Positions 15,655 through 23,407 of a stretch of 24,345 nt of DNA are shown one piece after another. The DNA is from an uncultured Lachnospiraceae bacterium (GTDB lineage Bacteria > Bacillota > Clostridia > Lachnospirales > Lachnospiraceae): contig CAJUDQ010000019.1 in assembly GCA_910585215.1 (NCBI GenBank), positions 1 to 24,345 of the forward strand, given 5' to 3'. Position numbers and translations under genes: made by a program. The notes below the pieces were generated by a model. That model made no database searches, was not told the DNA's origin, and worked only from the letters and a program-made list of their open reading frames with translations. Each line of letters opens with the position of its first letter. Within the stretch, counting starts at the first letter, position 1.

Positions 15655-15885
15655 TTATACGTCTTTCATTTGCTTCATTAAAAATTTATAACGCTCCTGA
15701 CCCGCATTTAATTCATAAATACAACAGTCTATCAATTCAGGGTCCACCACATACGAAAAATTTTCATAGGCTCGGTCAAGAGATTTTTGTACTTCCAAAA
15801 GCTCTTTCATCAATTCTTCTTTTTTCTTCGTATCTTTATTTTCTTCTTCCACTGCATGCTTCTTCCTGCCTGCTAATAATTTCAT
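15655..15885 (-). CDS. YaaL/DUF2508-type small protein
   Basis: A 76-residue, charged, helical cytoplasmic protein. After a Lys/Glu-rich N-terminus it has the pattern typical of the YaaL (DUF2508) family: a helix LLEVQKSLDRAYENFSYV, then DPELIDCCIYELNAGQERY and a final helix KFLMKQMK. The family's function is unknown; in Bacillus it sits near recR, which is not visible here. The start chosen is the ATG at 15883-15885, because GGAGG lies five bases before it; the upstream ATG (seven codons earlier) has no ribosome binding site. It is divergent from the tad operon and followed by a stretch with no clear terminator. Confidence 0.75.
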   Translation of the reverse strand: MKLLAGRKKHAVEEENKDTKKKEELMKELLEVQKSLDRAYENFSYVVDPELIDCCIYELNAGQERYKFLMKQMKDV

Positions 15886-15973
15886 AAGACCTCCATACAA
15901 ATTCATCGCTTTTATTTATAGATATTTAAATTATTCTCTATTTATTCCTTTTTATACTTTTGCAGCTTCCAAA

Positions 15974-16062
15974 TTTTGAAATATAGGTGTTTTGAAATTA
16001 TTTTGAAAATATAAATACATTTTTATAAAAATTTATTTAAAAATAACTTGACATTTTGAAAT
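15974..16062 (+). promoter_or_regulatory. Four TTTTGAAA(T) boxes upstream of and within the tad promoter
   Basis: The word TTTTGAAAT occurs at 15974-15982, 15990-15998 and 16054-16062, with TTTTGAAAA at 16001-16009. The second and third are exactly 11 bases apart, about one helical turn. The last directly follows the -35 box of the tad promoter. This layout suggests binding sites for a regulator, though AT-rich DNA makes chance matches easier. Confidence 0.45.
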
Positions 16063-16076
16063 AATTATTTTATACT
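16048..16076 (+). promoter_or_regulatory. Sigma-A promoter of the tad pilus operon
   Basis: TTGACA (16048-16053), 17 bases, then TATACT (16071-16076), one mismatch from consensus. Transcription would start near 16083, about 50 bases before the TTG start of tadZ. It appears to be the only strong promoter in the tad block. Confidence 0.85.
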
Positions 16077-16134
16077 ATAGTCACCTTAATCAATCTACTT
16101 TATCCACTTCGCATTTTACTGTTTGGAGGTAAAC

Positions 16135-17157
16135 TTGAGCAACGGTATCATTGCGATTTATGATTCAGAAGCAGACTATGCTTTAAAACTTGCAGAATAT
16201 TTTCGTCTAAAGAACGGATTAAACTATTCTGTCTTGGTATTCACCGATTATAATTCCCTTAAAAATTATTTATCCGAAAATGAAATCGATATACTCTTAA
16301 TTTCTGAAGAATTTTGTATGTATATAGAAGAATTACAAAATGTACCCAATTTATTTATTCTTACAGATGGAAATATAAATGCCGCCCTGAAACAATATAC
16401 ATCTTTATACAAATATCAGTCGGCGGACCGAATACTTCGGGAAGTCATGTCCTGCTATGCACTATCCTGCTCCAAAGAAAGAATCACAGTTTCAACGTCA
16501 GCTCCAGCAAAAATTACAGGAATTTATTCTCCTGTCAAGCGTTGTGGAAAGACAAGCCTTGCTTTGGCTTACGGATGCATTGTTTCAATGGCAGAAAACA
16601 GTTTGTATATAAATTTTGAAGAATATTCTGGATTTTCCTTTTTTACTGACGATAGTCCATCTGGAGACCTTTCCGATTTGCTTTATTTTTACAGGCAGAA
16701 TCCTTCCAATGTTGCCAAAAAGCTGACGGCTCTGTCATGTACTTATCATAATTTAAACTATATTCCGCCAATGCAGTTCAGCTATGATATTAAAAATATG
16801 GAAAGTGAGGATTTAAATCATTTTATTCATGCAATTTCAGAAACAGAACAATATAAAAACATTATTCTTGATATTTCTGACTCTTTAAAAGATGTTCCTG
16901 CTCTTCTTTCTGTCTGCGATAAAATATTTATGCCTTCGACAAAGGATGCGATTTCTCAGCTCAAAATTGATGAATTTTTCAAAAGTATTTCTGCACTATA
17001 CAATTCTTCTATTAAAGACAAAACAGAAATTATAATTCCACCCTACGCAGACCCCTGTATCTTTTCAGATACAACAACCGGCCATGATTTTATGGAAAAA
17101 CTTCTTTTCAGTAAATTCGGCGCTTATATCAGGGAATTAACCGCTAAACATTGTTAA
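16135..17157 (+). CDS. tadZ: TadZ/CpaE-like pilus assembly protein
   Basis: A protein of about 340 residues with two parts: an N-terminal receiver-like domain (about 1-115, starting GIIAIYDSEADYALKLAEYF) and a C-terminal MinD/ParA-like ATPase domain. The P-loop is SPVKRCGKTS (about 132-141); it keeps GKT but has Val at the place of the signature lysine of ParA-type proteins, an atypical form known for TadZ. TadZ is thought to place the Tad pilus machine at its site in the cell. I use the TTG at 16135-16137 as start because GGAGGT lies five bases before it; the earlier in-frame TTG at 16123 overlaps the Shine-Dalgarno sequence. First gene of the operon, followed 53 bases later by tadA. A CpaB/RcpC-type gene, common near tadZ, is not seen in the window. 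Confidence 0.88.
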   Translation: MSNGIIAIYDSEADYALKLAEYFRLKNGLNYSVLVFTDYNSLKNYLSENEIDILLISEEFCMYIEELQNVPNLFILTDGNINAALKQYTSLYKYQSADRILREVMSCYALSCSKERITVSTSAPAKITGIYSPVKRCGKTSLALAYGCIVSMAENSLYINFEEYSGFSFFTDDSPSGDLSDLLYFYRQNPSNVAKKLTALSCTYHNLNYIPPMQFSYDIKNMESEDLNHFIHAISETEQYKNIILDISDSLKDVPALLSVCDKIFMPSTKDAISQLKIDEFFKSISALYNSSIKDKTEIIIPPYADPCIFSDTTTGHDFMEKLLFSKFGAYIRELTAKHC

Positions 17158-17210
17158 CCAAATTACACAGGCAATTTATGCCAACTATATTTTAAAAAGG
17201 AACAGAGATT

Positions 17211-18440
17211 ATGACTGATACAACTATAAGTAAAATACGAAGTGATTTGATAAACAGATTTGATTTTTCAAGGGATTTGTCAAATGAAGAAATTTATTCT
17301 CTGATTGACAATGAAATTGTAGAAACAGGAAGACATCAGTTTATATCTCTTACGGAAAAAGAACGGCTCAGACGTATTCTTTTTCATTCCATCAGAGGGT
17401 ATGACATTCTTCAAGAGCTGATTGATGACCATGAAATTACAGAAATTATGATTAATGGTTATAACAATATTTTTATTGAAAAAAATGGAACACTGATAAA
17501 ATCTGACTTTGAATTTTCTTCGCCTGAAAAGCTCCAAGATGTGATACAGCAAATGGTATCTAATGTAAACCGACGCGTAAATGAAGCTTCTCCTATTGCC
17601 GATGCCAGACTATATGATGGTTCAAGGGTAAATATTGTTCTAAATCCTGTTGCATTAAATGGGCCTGCCGTAACTATCCGTAAATTTTCCAAGTCACCGA
17701 TGAGCATACAAAATTTGATTGATTTTAACTCTATCACTATGGAAGCGGCTGATTATTTAAAGCAACTTGTACTGGCTGGCTACAATATATTTGTCTGCGG
17801 AGGAACCGGTTCTGGCAAAACCACCTTCTTAAATGCTCTGTCAAACTTTATCCCTGCAACCGAACGCATAATCACTATTGAAGACTCTGCGGAACTTCAA
17901 ATTTCCAATATTCCAAATATTGTCCGCCTAGAAGCCAGACAGGCAAATACAGAAGGAAAAAATGAAATTACGATTCGAGACCTGATACGCTCTGCACTTC
18001 GTATGAGACCTACCCGTTTGCTTGTTGGAGAAGTTCGAGGGCCAGAAGCTCTTGATATGCTGACTGCATTTAATACCGGTCATGACGGTTCTATGTCTAC
18101 TGGTCATGGCAACAGTCCAAAAGACATGCTGCGACGAATGGAAACTATGGTTTTAATGGGTGTAGATATGCCGGTCAGCGCCATAAAGGGACAAATTGCA
18201 TCCGCGCTTGATATTATGATATATCTTGGTCGCCTTCGAGACCATTCAAGGCGGGTGCTCGAAATTACAGAAATTGCAGACTATAAAAACGATGAAATCA
18301 TTTTAAATCCATTATTTGTATTCTGTGAAGAAAAAGAAATTCATGGCAAAATCCAGGGAAGTCTGAAAAAAACAGAAAATCCACTTATAAATACTTTAAA
18401 ACTACAGATGGCAGGTATTATAAAAAAGGGAGATGAATGA
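17211..18440 (+). CDS. tadA: TadA/CpaF pilus assembly ATPase
   Basis: A 409-residue type II/IV secretion ATPase of the CpaF class that forms the cytoplasmic hexamer powering Flp pilus assembly. After a helical N-terminal domain come Walker A GGTGSGKT (197-204), the Asp box ITIEDSAEL (221-229), Walker B LLVGEVRGPEAL (270-281) and the His box GHDGSMSTGHGNS (290-302). All catalytic elements are intact and the length is normal for the family. It stops one base before the best start of tadB, so the two are coupled. The C-terminal 40 residues are less conserved. Confidence 0.96.
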   Translation: MTDTTISKIRSDLINRFDFSRDLSNEEIYSLIDNEIVETGRHQFISLTEKERLRRILFHSIRGYDILQELIDDHEITEIMINGYNNIFIEKNGTLIKSDFEFSSPEKLQDVIQQMVSNVNRRVNEASPIADARLYDGSRVNIVLNPVALNGPAVTIRKFSKSPMSIQNLIDFNSITMEAADYLKQLVLAGYNIFVCGGTGSGKTTFLNALSNFIPATERIITIEDSAELQISNIPNIVRLEARQANTEGKNEITIRDLIRSALRMRPTRLLVGEVRGPEALDMLTAFNTGHDGSMSTGHGNSPKDMLRRMETMVLMGVDMPVSAIKGQIASALDIMIYLGRLRDHSRRVLEITEIADYKNDEIILNPLFVFCEEKEIHGKIQGSLKKTENPLINTLKLQMAGIIKKGDE

Positions 18441-18441
18441 T

Positions 18442-19188
18442 ATGATACAGATAGAATATGAGGTTTACCGCCTGTCTTTTATAGAATACCTGTTATATGG
18501 AATTATTTATTTGTTCCTGTCTGCAATCATATCCTTTCTTTTTTACGACTCTTTTATTCCTGTCATTATTATTGCTCCATTTATTATTATTTATTACAAA
18601 TATATCAGCAATTTTCTCTGTGAAAAAAGAAAAAACAGTTTAATTCTTGAATTTAGAGATATGCTCCACTCTATTTCCGCCTCTTTAAATTCAGGATATT
18701 CAATTGAAAACACCATAAAAGAAGCATATACCGAGATGGTCATTTTATATGGAAGAAACTCTTATATCTGTAATGAGCTTGATTTAATGTTAAAAAAACT
18801 TGCTATAAATATTCCTATAGAAAAAATCTTTTCTGATTTTTCCATACGTTCTCAATGCAATGATATTCTAATGTTCTCTCAGATATTAACAATTGCCAAA
18901 CGAAATGGCGGAGACCTTATCACTATTATAAAATCTTCTTCTCAGACAATTGCAGAAAAAATTGACATTAACAGAGAAATCGCAACGGTACTTTCTTCCA
19001 GAAAATATGAACAAAATATTATGTCTCTTATGCCTGTTGTCATTATGAGCTACATACGATTATCTTCAGATGGATTCTTTGAGCCTGTTTACCATAATAT
19101 TACTGGTATTTTGATTATGAGCCTTTGCCTGATACTTTATCTTCTGGCAATTGTAATCGGTTTAAAATTTTCTGCTGTAAAAATCTGA
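18442..19188 (+). CDS. tadB: TadB inner-membrane platform protein (T2SSF family)
   Basis: A 248-residue membrane protein. Two hydrophobic segments near the N-terminus (about 14-34 and 36-53) are followed by a cytoplasmic helical T2SSF domain (ILEFRDMLHSISASLNSGYS, then LDLMLKKLAINIPIEKIF and FSQILTIAKRNGGDL) and two C-terminal spans (about 196-212 and 222-243). This is the usual TadB arrangement; with TadC it forms the platform on which TadA acts. The start is the ATG at 18442, nine bases after GGGAG; an ATG three codons earlier (18433) abuts the Shine-Dalgarno sequence and overlaps tadA. Confidence 0.88.
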   Translation: MIQIEYEVYRLSFIEYLLYGIIYLFLSAIISFLFYDSFIPVIIIAPFIIIYYKYISNFLCEKRKNSLILEFRDMLHSISASLNSGYSIENTIKEAYTEMVILYGRNSYICNELDLMLKKLAINIPIEKIFSDFSIRSQCNDILMFSQILTIAKRNGGDLITIIKSSSQTIAEKIDINREIATVLSSRKYEQNIMSLMPVVIMSYIRLSSDGFFEPVYHNITGILIMSLCLILYLLAIVIGLKFSAVKI

Positions 19189-19216
19189 TTTTATCTCTAC
19201 TTTATTAGGAGGATTT

Positions 19217-19990
19217 ATGAATATAATAATTATATATTTACTACTGTTAATTACCTTACTGATTTTTTTCCTGTTAACAAGAGTTTATAAAAAAGAATTT
19301 ACTGCCGGTTTAGCTTCAAAAGAACATCCTCTCAAATTTCTTTATGGAACTGCATTTTTTCTGCTGGATATTTTTTCTTCCCTTCGAAAAAAGCTGTTTC
19401 CAAACCATTCTGTTCACAATACAAAACTTAAAAATAAACTTGACAAACTGTATTCAGGAAAAGATACTCGCAAAATTGAATATTTACTACAGGCAAAAAG
19501 AATATCCTATTCTCTCCTTATTCTTGCAGGCTTTATATTTATTGGTTTTTGTTATTCCTGCAATGCCTTAAACAGTTCAAAAAGAGTCACATCTTTACAG
19601 CGAACGGATGAGGAAAACTCATATTCTTTTGAGGTAAGTATTGAAGATAAGGAAACCCACATTGTTGATATTACTGTCAGCCCTAAAGAATATGACTTTA
19701 AAGAATCTCTGAATATCTTTGAAGAATATCGGGAACAAATTGTTTCTGAACTCTTAGGAGAAAATAAAGGAATTGATGCTATCCAATACCCCCTTCATTT
19801 CATTTCAGAAATTGGAGAAAAAGGATTAACTATCCGATGGGAAATAGAAAACGAAGAGCTCATCGATGCCTTTGGCCAGATATATCCTGAAAATATTGAA
19901 CTCTGTGGCGCTGCTACCTCGGTTACTGCCTGTCTGTCACTTGGCGAATATACTGCAAGCCTTACTATTCCATTGGTTCTGGTCCCCTAG
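19217..19990 (+). CDS. N-terminal fragment of TadC-like protein: two membrane spans plus extracytoplasmic beta domain
   Basis: A 257-residue frame with hydrophobic segments at about 2-22 and 94-113, then a soluble beta-rich region (about 125-257: SFEVSIEDKETHIVDITVSP, GLTIRWEIENEELIDAFG, SVTACLSLGEYTASLTIPLV) that would lie outside the membrane. It ends at TAG (19988-19990) directly after VLVP. The next frame continues one base back with LDMDTPEMLEKK, then LPE, a membrane span and a T2SSF domain. In related clostridial proteins I expect these pieces to be one polypeptide, with the beta domain placed between membrane spans. The break sits at a CCCC run, so this looks like a frameshifted tadC rather than a separate gene. 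The start is set by TAGGAGGATTT-ATG. Function as a stand-alone protein is unknown. Confidence 0.75.
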   Translation: MNIIIIYLLLLITLLIFFLLTRVYKKEFTAGLASKEHPLKFLYGTAFFLLDIFSSLRKKLFPNHSVHNTKLKNKLDKLYSGKDTRKIEYLLQAKRISYSLLILAGFIFIGFCYSCNALNSSKRVTSLQRTDEENSYSFEVSIEDKETHIVDITVSPKEYDFKESLNIFEEYREQIVSELLGENKGIDAIQYPLHFISEIGEKGLTIRWEIENEELIDAFGQIYPENIELCGAATSVTACLSLGEYTASLTIPLVLVP

Positions 19991-19992
19991 AT

Positions 19993-20679
19993 ATGGATAC
20001 ACCGGAAATGCTGGAGAAAAAAATATCAGACTATATAAATAAAAATAACAGTCCCTTTGCATCTGATGTATCCCTTCCTGAAACCATAAACTCCAGACAG
20101 CTTTCATTCTATGAAATTTCGGACAAACCAACTTTATTATTTTTATTAATTGGAATTATTATTTCCATATTTATTTTCTTGTTTGCTCTGACAGATATTG
20201 ATAAATCATTAAAGAAAAGAAGTTATCAACTTGAATGTGATTATCCGGAAATTGTTTCAAAGCTTCTTCTTTTGCATGGCGCTGGGCTGACCATTCAAAA
20301 TGCATTTTCTACAATTTTAGCAGATTATAAAAGAAAAGGCGACCCTCACTATATCTATCAGGAAATTGAATTTATGTTAAATAAACTCAAAAGCGGCGCA
20401 TCGGAATCCGGCGCATATGCCGAGCTTGGAACACGCTGTCAGCTTCATGCCTATATCAAACTTGGAACACTGCTTGAACAAAATATCCGCAAAGGCTCTT
20501 CCGATTTGCAAAACGCTTTAAACCAAGAAGTTTACGAAGCCTTTTCTTTTCACAAAAGCAATGTATTATCATCTGGTGAAAAAGCCGGAACAAAGATGCT
20601 TCTCCCAATGATTTTAATTTTAATTGTTGTAATGATGCTGATTATAATTCCTGCTTTTTTATCCATAAATATTTTATAA
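19993..20679 (+). CDS. tadC: C-terminal fragment of TadC-like protein (T2SSF domain)
   Basis: A 228-residue frame with a membrane span at about 47-68, the cytoplasmic T2SSF domain (YPEIVSKLLLLHGAGLTIQNAF, LGTLLEQNIRKGSSDL, LSSGEKAGTKMLLPM) and a final span (about 203-226). These are the TadC platform features. The only ATG (19993) is three bases past the TAG of the upstream frame and has no ribosome binding site, while this reading frame stays open upstream through GGT CCC CTA GAT. A -1 shift at CCCC (19984-19987), or one missing C, would join the two frames. Either translation is coupled or slips here, or the gene is broken, or the sequence has a one-base error. If truly broken, pilus assembly would be impaired. 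Confidence 0.85.
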   Translation: MDTPEMLEKKISDYINKNNSPFASDVSLPETINSRQLSFYEISDKPTLLFLLIGIIISIFIFLFALTDIDKSLKKRSYQLECDYPEIVSKLLLLHGAGLTIQNAFSTILADYKRKGDPHYIYQEIEFMLNKLKSGASESGAYAELGTRCQLHAYIKLGTLLEQNIRKGSSDLQNALNQEVYEAFSFHKSNVLSSGEKAGTKMLLPMILILIVVMMLIIIPAFLSINIL

Positions 20680-20713
20680 ACAAATTATATTTATTATTAG
20701 GAGGTACACTACT

Positions 20714-20941
20714 ATGAAAACTGCCGTTTATAACGCAAAAGAACATTTAAAAAGCTTTTTTTACACAAAATTTCTGCTGCTTTCCAAAAATCTTAAGGAA
20801 GGACTTTCAGGTCTAGGTGTTGTGGAGGTCATTTTAATTCTTCTTGTTATTGTAAGTCTTATATTAATCTTCAAATCTCAGATTACAACAATTATCAATA
20901 CTCTTTTCAAGTCAATTAAGACTCAGATAAAAAGCATTTAA
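20714..20941 (+). CDS. flp: Flp1-type type IVb pilin
   Basis: A 75-residue prepilin. A hydrophilic leader ends at LKEGLSG; cleavage there would leave LGVVEVILILLVIVSLILIF, giving the Glu at mature position 5 required for prepilin processing, followed by the single hydrophobic assembly helix and a short ITTIINTLFKSI tail. This matches the Flp1 family of Gram-positive Tad loci. It would be the major pilus subunit, cut by the prepilin peptidase encoded at 23408. A strong TAGGAGG site and its position after tadB/tadC fit high expression. The leader of about 33 residues is long. Confidence 0.93.
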   Translation: MKTAVYNAKEHLKSFFYTKFLLLSKNLKEGLSGLGVVEVILILLVIVSLILIFKSQITTIINTLFKSIKTQIKSI

Positions 20942-20947
20942 TATCAT

Positions 20948-22399
20948 ATGAAATCTAAACACTATAATTTAAATGGCACCATCACTCTGTTTTTATGTTT
21001 GATTTTTCTCACTATGCTGTCTTTTATTATGATAGTATTGGAATCATGCAGAATACATCTTGTCAATGCACATACAGAGGGAATTTCTCATATAGCACTC
21101 GAATCTGCTACAGGATATTTTTCACTCCCTTTATTTGAAAATTATGGCATATTTGCAATAAATATATCTGATTCCTCCCTTACTTCTCTGCTGGAAAAAT
21201 ATATAAATGATAATTTTTCACCATCTGCCGGTCTGGCAGGAAGCTGGTATAATTTTTCCAAAATAAATTCCTATGTATGCAGCCCTGACAAAATCTACCA
21301 TATCACAGATGAAGATGGAAAAATCTTTGCAGACCAGATTATTCGTTTTATGAATTACAAAGCTGCTTCAGATATTTCTGATATTATTTTTCAATCTTCT
21401 TTTATTGATACATTTTCAAAAAATTATATTGATATTTCCACCATTGATATAGAAAAAAATATGGTAGATACCTCTTTTCCTCTCTCTGAATTATCAGAAG
21501 ACCCAGTAAATGAAACAATGCTTACAGAACAAGAAGCTGTTTCAAAAAAAAATTCTATTTTTAACAAAATAAAAAAACTTCTGGCAAAAGGTACATTGGA
21601 TATATACGTCGACAAATCCTCTGATATTTCAGCCCGCCGGACAGATATGTCTGCACTGCCATCCTCTATATGCAGATATAAAAAACATATTGATTTTTTA
21701 AGCAGTACCGATAAGCTAATGTATCTTACTTATCTTTCAGACACTTTCAAATGTTATACAGATAAAAAAACTGATAGTTCTGAATTAAACTATCAACTTG
21801 AATATTTACTAAACAACAACCCCTGTGATGAAAATAATCTTCTACAATCTATTTTTAAAATTCAATCTTTGCGTACAAAGCTGAATCTTGCATATCTATA
21901 TACAGATTCAGAAAAAAGACAACTTTCAAAAACACTTGCAGTATCCGCAGTGGGATTAATTCCTGTTCCTTTTCTGGTAGAATTTACACAGCTTGCCATT
22001 TTAAGTGCATGGGCTTCTGCGGAAGCAATTGTCGATGTCAGAGATTTACTGAAAGGAAATGAAATTCCATTATTTAAATCAAAACAGAGCTGGTCTCTAA
22101 GTTTAGATGATATTTTAACTTTTGATTTTCATACAAAATCTAAAAATCAAACTGCTGGATTTTCATATAAACAATATCTGCTACTATTTCTTTATACAGA
22201 TTTTGACACAGACACAATTTATAAAACTATGGATTTAATTCAAATGGATTTAAGGAAAAACTATCTTTCTAAATTTCAAATGACTGAATGTATTACCGGA
22301 ATGAAATATAATTTCAGCTTTGAGTACCCGTTTGCTTTTTTTCATAAACATTCATCTTCTATATTTCAGCATAAATTTACACAAAGTTACGGCTATTGA
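20948..22399 (+). CDS. DUF5702-type Tad-locus protein
   Basis: A 483-residue protein with one N-terminal hydrophobic segment (about 10-32, beginning GTITLFLCLIFL) and a large extracytoplasmic part. The conserved start, with a TM followed by ESATGYFSLPLFENYGIFAI, is the pattern I associate with DUF5702 proteins of Gram-positive Tad operons; their job is unknown, probably as large minor pseudopilins or surface parts of the pilus. A second hydrophobic helix lies near 330-355. It starts six bases after the pilin stop with no visible ribosome binding site, so translation is likely coupled to the abundant pilin. It ends two bases before the AGGAGG of the next gene and directly abuts the inverted repeat at 22401. 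Confidence 0.78.
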   Translation: MKSKHYNLNGTITLFLCLIFLTMLSFIMIVLESCRIHLVNAHTEGISHIALESATGYFSLPLFENYGIFAINISDSSLTSLLEKYINDNFSPSAGLAGSWYNFSKINSYVCSPDKIYHITDEDGKIFADQIIRFMNYKAASDISDIIFQSSFIDTFSKNYIDISTIDIEKNMVDTSFPLSELSEDPVNETMLTEQEAVSKKNSIFNKIKKLLAKGTLDIYVDKSSDISARRTDMSALPSSICRYKKHIDFLSSTDKLMYLTYLSDTFKCYTDKKTDSSELNYQLEYLLNNNPCDENNLLQSIFKIQSLRTKLNLAYLYTDSEKRQLSKTLAVSAVGLIPVPFLVEFTQLAILSAWASAEAIVDVRDLLKGNEIPLFKSKQSWSLSLDDILTFDFHTKSKNQTAGFSYKQYLLLFLYTDFDTDTIYKTMDLIQMDLRKNYLSKFQMTECITGMKYNFSFEYPFAFFHKHSSSIFQHKFTQSYGY

Positions 22400-22400
22400 A

Positions 22401-22539
22401 AGGAGGCATTTAAAATTGTTCTTTACTTTTGCTTTTGATTCCTTCAAAAATAATAAACATAATACTCTCCCGGTATCGATGCACGTATTTACTACGAGGC
22501 CAGTTCAGAGCAAAGAAAGAACAATTTTAAATGCCTCCT
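22401..22539. repeat. Perfect 24-bp inverted repeat flanking 91 bp: candidate intragenic invertible segment
   Basis: The left arm (22401-22424) starts AGGAGGCATTTAAAATTG and the right arm (22516-22539) is its exact complement; weaker similarity extends about ten bases further inward. The left arm contains the ribosome binding site and TTG start of the TadE-like gene, the right arm codes for residues 34-41 of the same protein. Inverting the 91-bp core puts a TAG after about ten codons and a TAA at the right junction, so one orientation is on and the other off. No invertase gene is in the window. Confidence 0.85.
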
Positions 22540-23327
22540 CTGCCAAAGCATCTCTTACTGTTGAAGCGGCACTGGTTCTTCCATTTTTTGTTCTTGCGCT
22601 CTTATCAGTAATTTATTTGATAAACATTATGGCACTTTATACTACTTTACAGATTCAACTAGAAGAAACAGCAAGAAAATTAAATTCTTCTGCTTATATT
22701 TATTCAGATTTGGAAACACCGCTTCCTGACTCTAATATAATATCATCTGAAATCATCCGTTCTTTATTTATGTCTCAGGATATCAAAAAATTATGTCATA
22801 TTTCTCATATAAAAAACGGATACAATGGTATTTCCTTTTATCACAGCAAAATTGAGAAAGGAGACACTGCGGATATTGTTATTACATACTATATTTCTAT
22901 TCCCTTTCTTTCAGAATTGAATCTTCATATACCTATTGCACAGAGATGTCATTTTAAATTATTTACAGGAAACCATGATATGCGCTATAATGCCAGTGAA
23001 AACCCCATTGTCTATATGACTGCATATGGTAGAGTCTACCATACAAATAAATACTGCTCTTACCTTATAAAATATGCACAAATATTAGACAAAGATTCTA
23101 TTTCTGAATATGAAACGAAATCTCATCAAAAGTTTTCATTATGTAATGCATGTGAAAAAACTTTTTCTGCTCAAAATACCTCTGTCATCTATATAAGCAA
23201 AACAGGGAGTGTCTATCACTATTCGCGTGACTGTTATTATCTTACCTCACATATTTATGAATGTTATTTTAAAGATATACAAGAACATTACCCTATCTGC
23301 ACAAGATGCAGTGAATTTTCTGAATAA
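22416..23327 (+). CDS. TadE-like pseudopilin with two Ada-like Cys/His modules
   Basis: A 303-residue protein if started at TTG 22416, which lies nine bases after AAAGGAGG. Residues 45-75 carry the pseudopilin motif ASLTVEAALVLPFF and a membrane helix. The first 45 residues are unusually long for the family and coincide with the inverted repeat and its core. The C-terminal third has two similar modules: GRVYH-x4-CSYL then LCNAC (H209, C214, C243, C246) and GSVYH-x4-CYYL then ICTRC (H268, C273, C295, C298). The VYH-x4-C-x(n)-CxxC order is like the Ada-type metal-binding domain found at the end of many surface proteins, so zinc binding or disulphide formation outside the cell is possible. Role in the pilus: minor pseudopilin, inferred. 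Phase control is possible. Confidence 0.8.
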   Translation: MFFTFAFDSFKNNKHNTLPVSMHVFTTRPVQSKERTILNASSAKASLTVEAALVLPFFVLALLSVIYLINIMALYTTLQIQLEETARKLNSSAYIYSDLETPLPDSNIISSEIIRSLFMSQDIKKLCHISHIKNGYNGISFYHSKIEKGDTADIVITYYISIPFLSELNLHIPIAQRCHFKLFTGNHDMRYNASENPIVYMTAYGRVYHTNKYCSYLIKYAQILDKDSISEYETKSHQKFSLCNACEKTFSAQNTSVIYISKTGSVYHYSRDCYYLTSHIYECYFKDIQEHYPICTRCSEFSE

Positions 23328-23346
23328 AGATAACATATAAAAACAC

Positions 23347-23390
23347 AAAATATAAAATACTTCTTAAATTTTTCAGCTTTTTTATATTTT
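23347..23390. repeat. AT-only inverted repeat before the prepilin peptidase gene
   Basis: AAAATATAAAA (23347-23357) and TTTTATATTTT (23380-23390) form a perfect 11-bp stem in the mRNA. The right arm directly touches the GGAAAGG ribosome binding site of the peptidase gene, so it could lower its translation or protect the upstream mRNA end. AT-only composition makes a chance match possible. Confidence 0.5.
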
Positions 23391-23407
23391 GGAAAGGATG
23401 CTAAAAA

